Shown in pieces: positions 6,776-12,482 of a DNA stretch of 12,482 nt. The notes beneath the pieces were generated by a model. It saw nothing but the letters and a program-made list of their open reading frames with translations. It ran no database searches and had not been told where the DNA came from. The stretch is from JAIVJN01 sp036732565 (GTDB lineage Bacteria; Acidobacteriota; Vicinamibacteria; Vicinamibacterales; UBA2999), in the NCBI GenBank assembly GCA_036732565.1, contig DAINCF010000192.1:1-12482 (forward strand). The letters run 5' to 3'. Position numbers and translations under genes: made by a program. The stretch's first letter is position 1; every line of letters begins with the position of its first letter.

Positions 6776-6861
6776 GAGACGCACACGTGACTGGGGGCGG
6801 CGCACGAGACCTCCTCGTGGCGCCGCTCCACGTCGACCGTCGACCGTCGAGCCAGAGCTTG

Positions 6862-6870
6862 TGCTAGATT
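6862..6870 (+). promoter_or_regulatory. Candidate extended -10 of a leaderless alpha/beta hydrolase transcript
   Basis: TG-C-TAGATT ends 8 nt before the ATG at 6879, so transcription would begin at or next to the start codon. No Shine-Dalgarno is visible before this gene, which fits leaderless initiation. No good -35 is present. Confidence 0.35.
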
Positions 6871-6878
6871 CGGCTGCC

Positions 6879-7916
6879 ATGCGCGCATGCTTCGCTTCGC
6901 TCAGCTTTGCCCTGGTGCTGATCTACCCCGTGGCGCAGATGGCCGCGCAGCAAGGCAGCGTTCTGCCACCCGTGCCCACGCCTACCGATGTCAAACCGGG
7001 CAGCATCACCTGCGACGAGTGCCCGTACCCGTACCCGAGCAAGTACCTCGACATCCGCGTGTATACGCAGGATGTTCGCATCGCCTACATGGACGTCGCG
7101 CCGCAGGGGACCGCCAACGGTCACACGGTGCTGCTGTTGCACGGCAACAACTTTGGTGGCTTCTACTTCAAGGCGATCATCGACGGCCTCACCAAGGAAG
7201 GCTTCCGCGTCATCGTCCCCGACCAGATTGGCTACGGCCGATCGTCGAAGCCGATCGCGCCCTACAACTTCAACTCGCAGGCGCGTAACACGTTTCTGAT
7301 CCTGCAGAAGGAGAAGATCGAACGCGCGATGGTGATCGGCCATTCCATGGGCGGCATGCTGACGGCGCGATTCGCGACGCAGTATCCGAAGGCGGTGGAG
7401 CGGCTGGTGATCTACAACCCGATCGGTCTGACCGACGGCCGTTTCGACCGGCCGATGACGCCGATCGATGACGCGTATCAGCAGACGCTCAAGACCGACT
7501 ACCAGAGCGTCAGGACCGGGCTGAGCCGCTACGTGGCCCACGACCCGAAGGCGTGGAACGACGAGTTCGAGACTTACACGCGTATCCGCTACTCGTGGAC
7601 GCTCAGCGCCGAGTGGCCGAAGCTGGCGATGGTCCAGGCTCTGATCGGCCAGATGCTCTACGGCGACCCGGTGGTCTACGACTGGGCGCACATTCAGGTG
7701 CCGACGCTCGCGTTCGGAGGCGCCGAGGACATGCTGCTCGGTCCCGCGGCGCGGTTCCAGGAGCGCATGGCGTTCCTCGCCAAGAGCATCCCCAACGGCA
7801 ACGGCCGCGTGCGGCTGCTTCCAGGACTCGGACACGTTCCCCACCTCGAAGCGCCGGACAAGGTGCTGCCGCCGCTCGTCGAATTCCTCAAAGAGGGCGT
7901 GGCGGGAACCAAGTAG
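6879..7916 (+). CDS. Exported alpha/beta-fold hydrolase
   Basis: The ATG at 6879 is preferred over a GTG at 6861 because it begins directly with a signal peptide (MRACFASLSFALVLIYPVAQMAAQ). The product is 345 residues, typical for the fold. LLLHGNNFGGFYF supplies the HG oxyanion motif, and PDQIGYGRSSKP follows. The nucleophile elbow is GHSMGG (Ser156), the acid is likely Asp284 (GGAEDML) and the base is His319 (GLGHVPHLEAPDKV). All catalytic residues are present. Sequence style is that of the esterase/epoxide hydrolase/prolyl aminopeptidase group of single-domain hydrolases, so the exact reaction cannot be assigned. An upstream ITCDECPYPYP segment gives a short CxxC near the mature N-terminus. 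It is convergent with the PhoD-like gene 90 nt away; a weak hairpin AGGAG-AAC-CTCCT lies at 7937-7949 in that gap. Confidence 0.9.
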   Translation: MRACFASLSFALVLIYPVAQMAAQQGSVLPPVPTPTDVKPGSITCDECPYPYPSKYLDIRVYTQDVRIAYMDVAPQGTANGHTVLLLHGNNFGGFYFKAIIDGLTKEGFRVIVPDQIGYGRSSKPIAPYNFNSQARNTFLILQKEKIERAMVIGHSMGGMLTARFATQYPKAVERLVIYNPIGLTDGRFDRPMTPIDDAYQQTLKTDYQSVRTGLSRYVAHDPKAWNDEFETYTRIRYSWTLSAEWPKLAMVQALIGQMLYGDPVVYDWAHIQVPTLAFGGAEDMLLGPAARFQERMAFLAKSIPNGNGRVRLLPGLGHVPHLEAPDKVLPPLVEFLKEGVAGTK

Positions 7917-8006
7917 GCCTCCGCAGACTCTCGAGAAGGAGAACCTCCTCTAGCTGGCGCGCATCTATCGTTTCCGGCTATGGGTTCGGCTCGCGCCGGA
8001 CAGCCG

Positions 8007-9653
8007 TCAAAACATCTGCGGTGACAGTCGTCGGCTGAAGACCGACGTGCCGTTGATGTCTCGCAGGTCGACGGTCATGTCGCCGCCGTGGGCAGAGATG
8101 TTCACCTCGCCGAAGAACTGCAAGCCGCTGTACGGGGAGAGATTGACCTGCCCTGCCGGCGGCGCCTTGACGAACACGACCTGGGGCCCGAATGTGCCAT
8201 CCAGGGCGTTCGGTCCGAAGCTGCCAGCGTTGAGAGGGCCCGAGACGAACTCCCAGAAGCCGTCGAAATCGCGGAAGGCCGCGCGGTTCGGATCGTAGTA
8301 GTGCGCCGCGCAGTAGTGCACGTCGGCGGTGAGCCACACGACGTTGCGCACGCGGTGCCGCCGGAGATGGCTCAGGAGCTCCGCGAACTCCAGCTCCCGG
8401 CCTTTCGGCGACCCGACCTCACCGTTGGCGACGGCCTCCCACCGCGGCTGTCCGCTCGATGTGGTCCCGTCGCCGACGTTCAAGCCGATCGGCATGTCGG
8501 CGGCCACCACCTTCCACACCGCACGCGACTTCCGCAGGCCGGCCTTCAGCCACTCCAGCTGCTCGCGGCCGAGGAGCGCCGTGTCGGCATCGGGCATCGC
8601 CTGCAGGTTCGCGGAGTTGGGACCGCGGTACGAGCGCATGTCGACGACGAAGAGCTCCAGCAGCGGGCCGTAGCGATAGCTGCGGTACACGCGCTGCGAC
8701 TCGCGCGCATCGAACGGTCGCATCGGCGAGTACTCGAGGAACGCACGCGAGCCGCGCGCGATGAGCAACGGGACGTCCTTCTCGGTGTAACGCGCATCGG
8801 CGTCGAGACTTTTCGCGTCGGACCAGTTATTGGTGACTTCGTGGTCGTCCCACTGCCAGATCTGCGGCACTTCGGCGTTGAAGCGGCGCACGTTCTCGTC
8901 CAGCAGGTTGTAGCGGTACCGCCCGCGGAACTCATCGAGCGTTTCGGCGACCTTGGCCACCTCTGGGGTCACGAGATTGGTCCAGGTGCGGCCGCCCTCG
9001 GCTGCGGCCGACTGGGAGATCGGACCATCGGCGTAGATGGTGTCGCCGCTGTGAATGAAGAACAGCGGACTCCGCTGGCGCATCGCCTCGTAGATCTTCA
9101 TCCCGCCAAAGTCCGGATTGATGCCCCAGCCCTGACCCGCCGTGTCTCCGCCCCACTGGAAGCGGAGATCGGTCCGTCCGCGGTCGAACCAGCGGTCGTC
9201 GTCATCGCCGCGTTCGCGATCGTCGGCGGGCGGTACCACGAACCGACCAGCGATGGGCTCGCTGGTCGCACGATCGTTGTCCAGGCTCTGAAACGACACG
9301 CGTACGAAGACCTCGCGGCCGGGCTTCAACCCGCCGATATCCTGTCGCACCGTGAAGTCCGTCGTCTCCAGCGCGTGCGGGCCGATGAGACGATGCACTC
9401 TACTGAACTGCTCGTCGTAGGACCAGTCGACCAGCATGCGCGCGGGCCGATCGCTGCGGCTCCACACCACCACCGCTCCATCGCCGGGGTCGCCGAACTG
9501 CAGTCCTTGAAGGGCCTGCGGCCGCTCGCTCTGCGCCGCGATGATGGCCGGCGCACCCTTGGTCAGGCTCCATGCAGGCACGACCAGCCCAGCGGCGGTC
9601 GTCATCGTCGCCTGCAGGAACCGGCGGCGGGAGGTGTGAAGCGAGTCGGTCAT
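8007..9653 (-). CDS. PhoD-like alkaline phosphatase/phosphodiesterase, Tat-exported
   Basis: 548 residues from the ATG at 9653, with AGGAGA 5 nt upstream. The N-terminus carries a Tat signal (SRRRFLQAT at 8-16, then a hydrophobic stretch to about 40). Residues 45-140 form the Ig-like N-terminal domain of PhoD proteins (LQFGDPGDGAVVVWSRSDRP). The metallophosphoesterase domain follows: GGDTAG (169-173), HSGDTIYADGP (201-211), WDDHEVTNNW (268-277) and LTADVHYCAAHYYDP (441-455). The motif set fits Fe/Ca-dependent PhoD enzymes that release phosphate from mono- and diesters outside the cytoplasm, so it probably serves phosphate or phospholipid scavenging. No Pho box was recognised. It is probably its own transcription unit. 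Whether it is a true alkaline phosphatase or a related phosphodiesterase is open. Confidence 0.93.
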   Translation of the reverse strand: MTDSLHTSRRRFLQATMTTAAGLVVPAWSLTKGAPAIIAAQSERPQALQGLQFGDPGDGAVVVWSRSDRPARMLVDWSYDEQFSRVHRLIGPHALETTDFTVRQDIGGLKPGREVFVRVSFQSLDNDRATSEPIAGRFVVPPADDRERGDDDDRWFDRGRTDLRFQWGGDTAGQGWGINPDFGGMKIYEAMRQRSPLFFIHSGDTIYADGPISQSAAAEGGRTWTNLVTPEVAKVAETLDEFRGRYRYNLLDENVRRFNAEVPQIWQWDDHEVTNNWSDAKSLDADARYTEKDVPLLIARGSRAFLEYSPMRPFDARESQRVYRSYRYGPLLELFVVDMRSYRGPNSANLQAMPDADTALLGREQLEWLKAGLRKSRAVWKVVAADMPIGLNVGDGTTSSGQPRWEAVANGEVGSPKGRELEFAELLSHLRRHRVRNVVWLTADVHYCAAHYYDPNRAAFRDFDGFWEFVSGPLNAGSFGPNALDGTFGPQVVFVKAPPAGQVNLSPYSGLQFFGEVNISAHGGDMTVDLRDINGTSVFSRRLSPQMF

Positions 9654-9695
9654 CTCGTTCTCCTTGAATCGCCCGTTGCTCCGAGCGCCCGCAAC

Positions 9696-9724
9696 TGTAT
9701 ACGCGCGCAGTAAACAGACGGAAA
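9696..9724 (-). promoter_or_regulatory. Candidate promoter of the PhoD-like gene
   Basis: On the minus strand TATACA (9701-9696) matches the -10 consensus 5/6. TTTCCG 17 nt upstream is only a 3/6 -35 match. The leader would be about 35 nt, containing the AGGAGA ribosome site. Confidence 0.3.
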
Positions 9725-9775
9725 AGGAGAGGATGACGCCGCTGTAAATTTATGCTGCCAGGCGTGGGCCCTCGA

Positions 9776-10639
9776 TCATTCTCGTCCTCGCTCTTCTTGA
9801 AGGTCACGCGGGAACGGCGCGGCCGCACCGCTGGGCCGAGGCGGCGTGGCACGGAGCCGACTCTCCAGCTCTTCGAGGCGCAGTCGCAGCGTCTCGCTGG
9901 CTTCGAGGAGACCCCGATGCGCGCTCGCGCGGTCGGCGTCGATCTGCTGCTCGTGTTTGACCGATTCGAGATTGTTGATGACGACGGCGATGAACAGGTT
10001 GACGACGACGAATACGGCGACCAGGACGAAGCTGCTGAAATAGACCCACGCCCACGGGTGCTCCTCGAGCACCGCGGCCTGGATCTCCACCCAACCTTCC
10101 AGCGTCAGCATCTGGAACAGCGTCAGCAATGCCGTGCCGAGCGAGCCCCAGTGTGCGGGATCCGCTTCGCGGAAGAAATGGAAGCCAAGCACGCCGTACA
10201 CGTACAGGAGGAGGGTCAGCAGCACGATGACGTGCCCCATCGAGGGGATCGAGCGGACCATCGTGCCGATGATCAGCCGCAGTTCCGGAAACGCCGACAC
10301 GATCCGCGTGACCCGCATCAGCCGAGCCAGGCGCGCGACCATGGCGAACGCGCCGGCCTGTGGCAGCAGGGACGCGGCAACGACGAGGAAGTCGAACACG
10401 TTCCAGCCGTTCCGAAAGAACGCCAGCGGGCGCGGCCAGTGCGCAAGGATCCGAATCGCGATCTCGGCGACGAAGATCGTCTGAATCAGCACCTCGAGCG
10501 CGACGATGGCCGCGTCGTAACGGGCGGTGAGCGTCGGTGACGTCTCTACGCCGATGACGATTGCGCCGACGACGATGACAGCGAGGATGAAGTGCTGAAA
10601 GCGCGGGTTGTCCGCGAAACGACGAGCGGTGTTGGTCAA
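9776..10639 (-). CDS. Single-domain voltage-gated cation channel (BacNav-like)
   Basis: The frame is open much further upstream, but only through repeats and the N gap. The only sensible start is the TTG at 10639, with AGGAG 9 nt upstream, giving 287 residues, close to NaChBac-type channels (about 270). Segments: S1 about 14-32; S2 about 45-66 with Glu59; S3 about 78-93 (NVFDFLVV); S4 about 96-116 with Arg at 103, 106, 109 and 112 every third position; S5 about 132-155; pore filter TLEGW at 179-183; S6 about 198-222 (VFVVVNLFIAVVINNLE). The C-terminus (225-264) is a heptad-rich coiled coil (LRLRLEELESRLR) like that of tetrameric bacterial channels. It should form a homotetrameric inner-membrane Na+ or Ca2+ channel opened by depolarisation. 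BacNav filters are usually TLESW, so selectivity here is uncertain. Confidence 0.92.
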   Translation of the reverse strand: MTNTARRFADNPRFQHFILAVIVVGAIVIGVETSPTLTARYDAAIVALEVLIQTIFVAEIAIRILAHWPRPLAFFRNGWNVFDFLVVAASLLPQAGAFAMVARLARLMRVTRIVSAFPELRLIIGTMVRSIPSMGHVIVLLTLLLYVYGVLGFHFFREADPAHWGSLGTALLTLFQMLTLEGWVEIQAAVLEEHPWAWVYFSSFVLVAVFVVVNLFIAVVINNLESVKHEQQIDADRASAHRGLLEASETLRLRLEELESRLRATPPRPSGAAAPFPRDLQEERGRE

Positions 10640-10670
10640 GCGGATGTTCTCCTGCGGCTCAAAACCAAGC

Positions 10671-10743
10671 CAACACAGACGACACAGATGGCACAGATGG
10701 CACAGATGGCACAGATGGCACAGATGGCACAGATGGCACAGAT
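10671..10743. repeat. 9-bp tandem repeat, left part
   Basis: Two degenerate units (CAACACAGA, CGACACAGA) are followed by six perfect copies of TGGCACAGA, running into the N gap. The unit is three codons long and contains no stop on either strand, so all six frames stay open and create false ORFs (WHR, GTD, MAQ, LCH, VPS, CAI repeats). It starts about 31 bp upstream of the channel gene start. Confidence 0.95.
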
Positions 10744-10843
10744 NNNNNNNNNNNNNNNNNNNNNNNNNNNNNNNNNNNNNNNNNNNNNNNNNNNNNNNNN
10801 NNNNNNNNNNNNNNNNNNNNNNNNNNNNNNNNNNNNNNNNNNN
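10744..10843. other. Assembly gap of 100 N
   Basis: Exactly 100 N inside the tandem repeat, the usual placeholder for a scaffold gap of unknown size. The true copy number, and whether other sequence lies here, cannot be known from this window. Confidence 0.98.
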
Positions 10844-10906
10844 TGGCACAGATGGCACAGATGGCACAGATGGCACAGATGGCACAGATGGCACAGATGG
10901 CACAGA
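10844..10906. repeat. 9-bp tandem repeat, right part
   Basis: Seven perfect copies of TGGCACAGA directly after the gap, in the same phase and orientation as the left part. The array ends abruptly at TAGGACCTCG. Confidence 0.95.
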
Positions 10907-10907
10907 T

Positions 10908-11070
10908 AGGACCTCGACTGCGTGCAGCTCACCAACATCGAGGCGCTCGGCCGCGGCTGCGGCGGGAGCGGCGACGGACAAACCCCAACGATGCGATCGC
11001 GGCTGCAGCCCGATATTGGTCGACCCAAGCTCGTCCGATTGAGCCGCACGCACTCGTTCCAATTCTGAGT
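10908..11070. other. Intergenic stretch with no recognisable gene
   Basis: GC-rich sequence between the tandem repeat and the dispersed repeat pair. No ORF here has a credible start, ribosome site or recognisable motif; the open minus-strand frame only joins repeats at both ends. It may hold the promoter of the channel gene if the transcript crosses the tandem repeat, but no clear hexamers were found. Confidence 0.5.
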
Positions 11071-11150
11071 CGTACGTAGCGCAGGCCTTTAGGCCTGCCA
11101 TGCGAAGACGATTGACGCTTTCATGGCAGGCCTGAAGGCGCTACGTACGA
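11071..11150. repeat. Inverted pair of the dispersed AGLKACATY repeat (large stem-loop)
   Basis: The right copy (11123-11150) reads ATGGCAGGCCTGAAGG, then CGCTACGTACGA. The left copy (11071-11102) is its reverse complement, with a few differences and 4-5 extra bases (GCCTG). About 21 nt separate them, so nearly 30-bp arms could fold into a strong hairpin. The pair lies directly downstream of the stop of the broken CPXCG gene, where it could block transcription. Translating the repeat gives MAGLKACATY. Confidence 0.85.
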
Positions 11151-11151
11151 T

Positions 11152-11335
11152 CTATTCCGATCCATCTGCGCGCGTTACGTCGACATAGCGATCGTCCCCG
11201 TCACGGGACACGCACCAGCCATGGATTGCAACACACTTCGCAATCCTGTACGAGTGTCCCTCGCACGTCCGGTTCGACGTAAATGGTCAGCTCCTCGCCG
11301 CAGTACGGGCAGGTGACCTGGAACTCCTCATTCAT
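11152..11335 (-). pseudogene. CPXCG-type cysteine-rich (zinc-ribbon) small protein gene, frame disrupted
   Basis: From the ATG at 11335 the minus strand encodes MNEEFQVTCPYCGEELTIYV, then EPDVRGTLVQDCEVCCNPWL and VRVP, with a premature TGA at 11201-11203 (44 residues). CPYCG and CEVCC are the paired cysteine motifs of the small CPXCG family. Past the stop, another frame continues with RDGDDRYVDVTRADGSE and ends at a TAG at 11152-11154, which looks like the lost C-terminus. The intact gene would be about 60 residues. The break is near GTGCGTGTCCCGTGAC: loss of two bases from a GT run (or gain of one base) would explain it. The CDS could be a real pseudogene, a recent frameshift, or a consensus error next to an assembly gap. 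A shortened protein keeping both Cys pairs is possible. Repeats flank it on both sides. Confidence 0.65.
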
Positions 11336-11385
11336 CGGCGTGTGCGCGTCACTATGACACTCTTGCGGCGCGAACTAGGGCTCTT

Positions 11386-11543
11386 GGCAGGCCTGAAGGG
11401 CACCCGCTACTTGGTGCTGGCAGGCCTGAAGGCCTGCGCTACGTACGGCTGGCAGGCCTTAAAGGCCTGCGCTACGTACTCAGGCCGCGCCGGACATCCG
11501 CTCCGAGGGCCTGCGCTACGTACCTAAGGCCTGTACCACGTAC
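11386..11543 (+). repeat. Direct array of about five copies of the dispersed AGLKACATY repeat
   Basis: Copies, all in + orientation: 11386-11413 (degenerate), 11419-11447 (full), 11451-11479 (full, CTTAAAGG variant), 11506-11523 (right half only) and 11524-11543 (degenerate). The full unit is GGCAGGCCTGAAGGCC followed by TGCGCTACGTAC; its left half holds AGGCCT palindromes and its right half the palindrome GTAC/TACGTA. Together with the inverted pair at 11071-11150 there are about seven copies in 475 bp. Confidence 0.9.
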
Positions 11544-11545
11544 GG

Positions 11546-11554
11546 TGAGATAAT
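11546..11554 (+). promoter_or_regulatory. Candidate extended -10 promoter of the dioxygenase gene
   Basis: TG-A-GATAAT, a 5/6 -10 with the TG extension, lies 50 nt before the ATG at 11605 and directly after the last repeat copy. No good -35 is seen, which extended -10 promoters tolerate. Confidence 0.4.
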
Positions 11555-11604
11555 CCGGACCTCGACCAGGCGGTGAGGCTCCAGTCTCCAGCAAAGGAAC
11601 ACCC

Positions 11605-12345
11605 ATGAGCGCTCAATCTCCGGCGCGGCGGCGGTTTCTGCGGACTCTCGGCGCGACCGGTACGCTCGCGCTGTTCACGCGTCGCGGGTTGTTCGCGGAG
11701 GCGCTCGATCTCAAAGCCACTGCGTCGACCACCGAGGGCCCGTTCTACCCAGACAAGATGCCGTTGGACACCGACAACGACCTGCTGATCATCAACGACG
11801 CGATCACGCCGGCCGTTGGTGAGGTGTCGCACCTCACAGGGCGCGTGCTGACGATGACCGGGCAGCCGGTCAGAAACGCGTTCGTGGAAATCTGGCAGGT
11901 GGACAGCACCGCGTCGTACGTGCACACCGGTGGGCGTCAACCGACTGGCTACGACAAGAACTTCCAGGGTTATGGCCGCTTCCTCACCGATGCGAAGGGC
12001 CAGTACTACTTTCGCACCATCAAGCCGATCTCCTACACGCTGATCGGCATCTTCCGCACCGCGCACATTCACCTCGCTATCAGCAAGAACGGCAAGCGGG
12101 TGTTCACAACCCAGCTGCTGGTCAAAGGCCACCCCGACAACGCGCGTGACGGCATCACCAAGCGCATCGATCCGCAGTTGCTGGAGACGGTGATGGTCGA
12201 CTTCATCCCCGTGGCTGGCTCGAAGATCGGCGAGCTGACCGGCAATATCGATCTCGTGCTCGGCAAGACCCTCGAAGAGCTCGAAGATGGACGGCTCGGC
12301 GGCGGCGTCGCGATCTCCGAGGTACAACGGCGCAGGAAGGGTTAG
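11605..12345 (+). CDS. Tat-exported intradiol ring-cleavage dioxygenase
   Basis: 246 residues from the ATG at 11605, with AAAGGAA 5 nt upstream. The N-terminus is a twin-arginine signal (ARRRFLRTLGATGTLALF, residues 7-24). TTEGPFYPDK (42-51) is the entry motif of this group. The catalytic core follows protocatechuate 3,4-dioxygenase beta chain closely: VEIWQVDSTASYVH gives Tyr105, GRFLTDAKGQYYFRTIKPISY gives Tyr144, and RTAHIHLAIS gives His154 and His156. These correspond to the two Tyr and two His ligands of the catalytic Fe(III). It should cleave a catechol-type aromatic ring between the hydroxyls, using O2. Export by Tat fits cofactor loading before transport and points to extracytoplasmic aromatic or lignin-derived substrates. 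No pca or cat pathway genes are in view, so the substrate is unknown. Confidence 0.93.
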   Translation: MSAQSPARRRFLRTLGATGTLALFTRRGLFAEALDLKATASTTEGPFYPDKMPLDTDNDLLIINDAITPAVGEVSHLTGRVLTMTGQPVRNAFVEIWQVDSTASYVHTGGRQPTGYDKNFQGYGRFLTDAKGQYYFRTIKPISYTLIGIFRTAHIHLAISKNGKRVFTTQLLVKGHPDNARDGITKRIDPQLLETVMVDFIPVAGSKIGELTGNIDLVLGKTLEELEDGRLGGGVAISEVQRRRKG

Positions 12346-12407
12346 CTCGACGTGCGCTTCGAGCCGCGACCACTATGGCGGATCGCGGCGCGGCCGATAG
12401 CACGGAG

Positions 12408-12482
12408 ATGAGAGCGACGAGCCGTTTGCCTCTTGTGGCGCTCATCGCGATGTGCGTCGCAATACCGTCGGTGCGCTCAAGC
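12408..12482 (+). CDS. Possible start of an exported protein (cut by window end)
   Basis: The ATG at 12408 opens MRATSRLPLVALIAMCVAIP followed by SVRSS, a good Sec signal-peptide pattern, still open at the window edge (25 codons). An in-frame ATG at 12375 would add 11 residues. GGAG lies immediately next to the ATG at 12408, too close for a normal ribosome site, so the start is uncertain. It follows the dioxygenase on the same strand with a short gap and could be co-transcribed. Function cannot be told. Confidence 0.45.
   Translation, partial: MRATSRLPLVALIAMCVAIPSVRSS

Noticed and set aside
6827..6850. Short direct repeats of CGTCGAC upstream of the alpha/beta hydrolase
   Set aside because: About three imperfect copies of a short GC-rich word, too little to claim an element or operator.
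7973..8000. Terminator stem TCCGGC...GCCGGA between the alpha/beta hydrolase and PhoD-like genes
   Set aside because: A 6-bp stem with a 16-nt loop and no T-tract; expected by chance at this GC content.
8088..9713. 541-codon open frame on the + strand opposite the PhoD-like gene
   Set aside because: It is a high-GC antisense shadow with no family motifs and an Arg/His/Val-rich composition, while the opposite strand has complete PhoD motifs and a ribosome site.
10671..10906. CRISPR array
   Set aside because: The unit is only 9 bp and has no spacers; it is a simple tandem repeat.
10640..11101. N-terminal extension of the channel through the tandem repeat, the N gap and the dispersed repeat
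   Set aside because: The frame is open only because the 9-bp repeat has no stops and the N count is arbitrary. The TTG at 10639 has a ribosome site and yields the normal length for the family.
11342..11527. 61-codon + strand open frame
   Set aside because: Almost entirely translated copies of the dispersed repeat (LAGLKACATY); not a gene.

Overview
The window looks like a high-GC soil or sediment bacterium, most likely Acidobacteriota and probably Vicinamibacteria-like (subdivision 6), assembled as a metagenome scaffold. This is inferred from three things. A PadR regulator is coupled to an ADOP-type (acidobacterial duplicated orphan permease) MacB/FtsX protein. A dispersed repeat is present whose translation reads AGLKACATY. 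A 9-bp tandem repeat runs into a 100-N scaffold gap. No rRNA, tRNA, IS transposase or CRISPR array was seen.

Layout. 1-1988 (-) is a large ADOP-family permease that runs off the left edge. It is preceded by padR (1995-2330, -), whose promoter overlaps a palindrome likely to be the PadR operator. Divergently, on the + strand, lie a secreted collagen-like protein with a C1q/TNF-like C-terminal domain (2447-3388) and a secreted XynE-like SGNH/GDSL esterase (3442-4872). A small exported CHRD-domain protein faces them (4881-5429, -). Divergent from that is an unrecognised secreted protein with a His/Asp-rich metal-binding-like segment (5559-6686, +), then an exported alpha/beta hydrolase (6879-7916, +). 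A Tat-exported PhoD-like phosphatase/phosphodiesterase (8007-9653, -) and a single-domain voltage-gated cation channel with a TLEGW filter (9776-10639, -) follow.

Right part. Upstream of the channel gene is a 9-bp tandem repeat with the assembly gap inside it. Then come several copies of the dispersed 28-bp repeat, one pair forming a large inverted repeat. Between the copies lies a small CPXCG-type zinc-ribbon gene with a broken reading frame (11152-11335, -), too short to be an obvious ORF. Last are a Tat-exported intradiol ring-cleavage dioxygenase (11605-12345, +) and the start of what may be another exported protein at the right edge.

How the genes fit together. No single pathway is visible. 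Six of the complete genes encode proteins with Sec or Tat export signals: hydrolases, a phosphodiesterase, an aromatic-ring dioxygenase, a collagen-like protein, CHRD and an unknown. The region therefore reads as a mixed envelope/secretome neighbourhood with an export-type permease and an ion channel, littered with small palindromic and tandem repeats. The strongest leads are the hidden frame-disrupted CPXCG gene, the repeat families, the in-frame repeat insertion in the ADOP gene, the channel filter sequence and the orphan His-rich secreted protein. I found no convincing evidence of a new multi-gene system.
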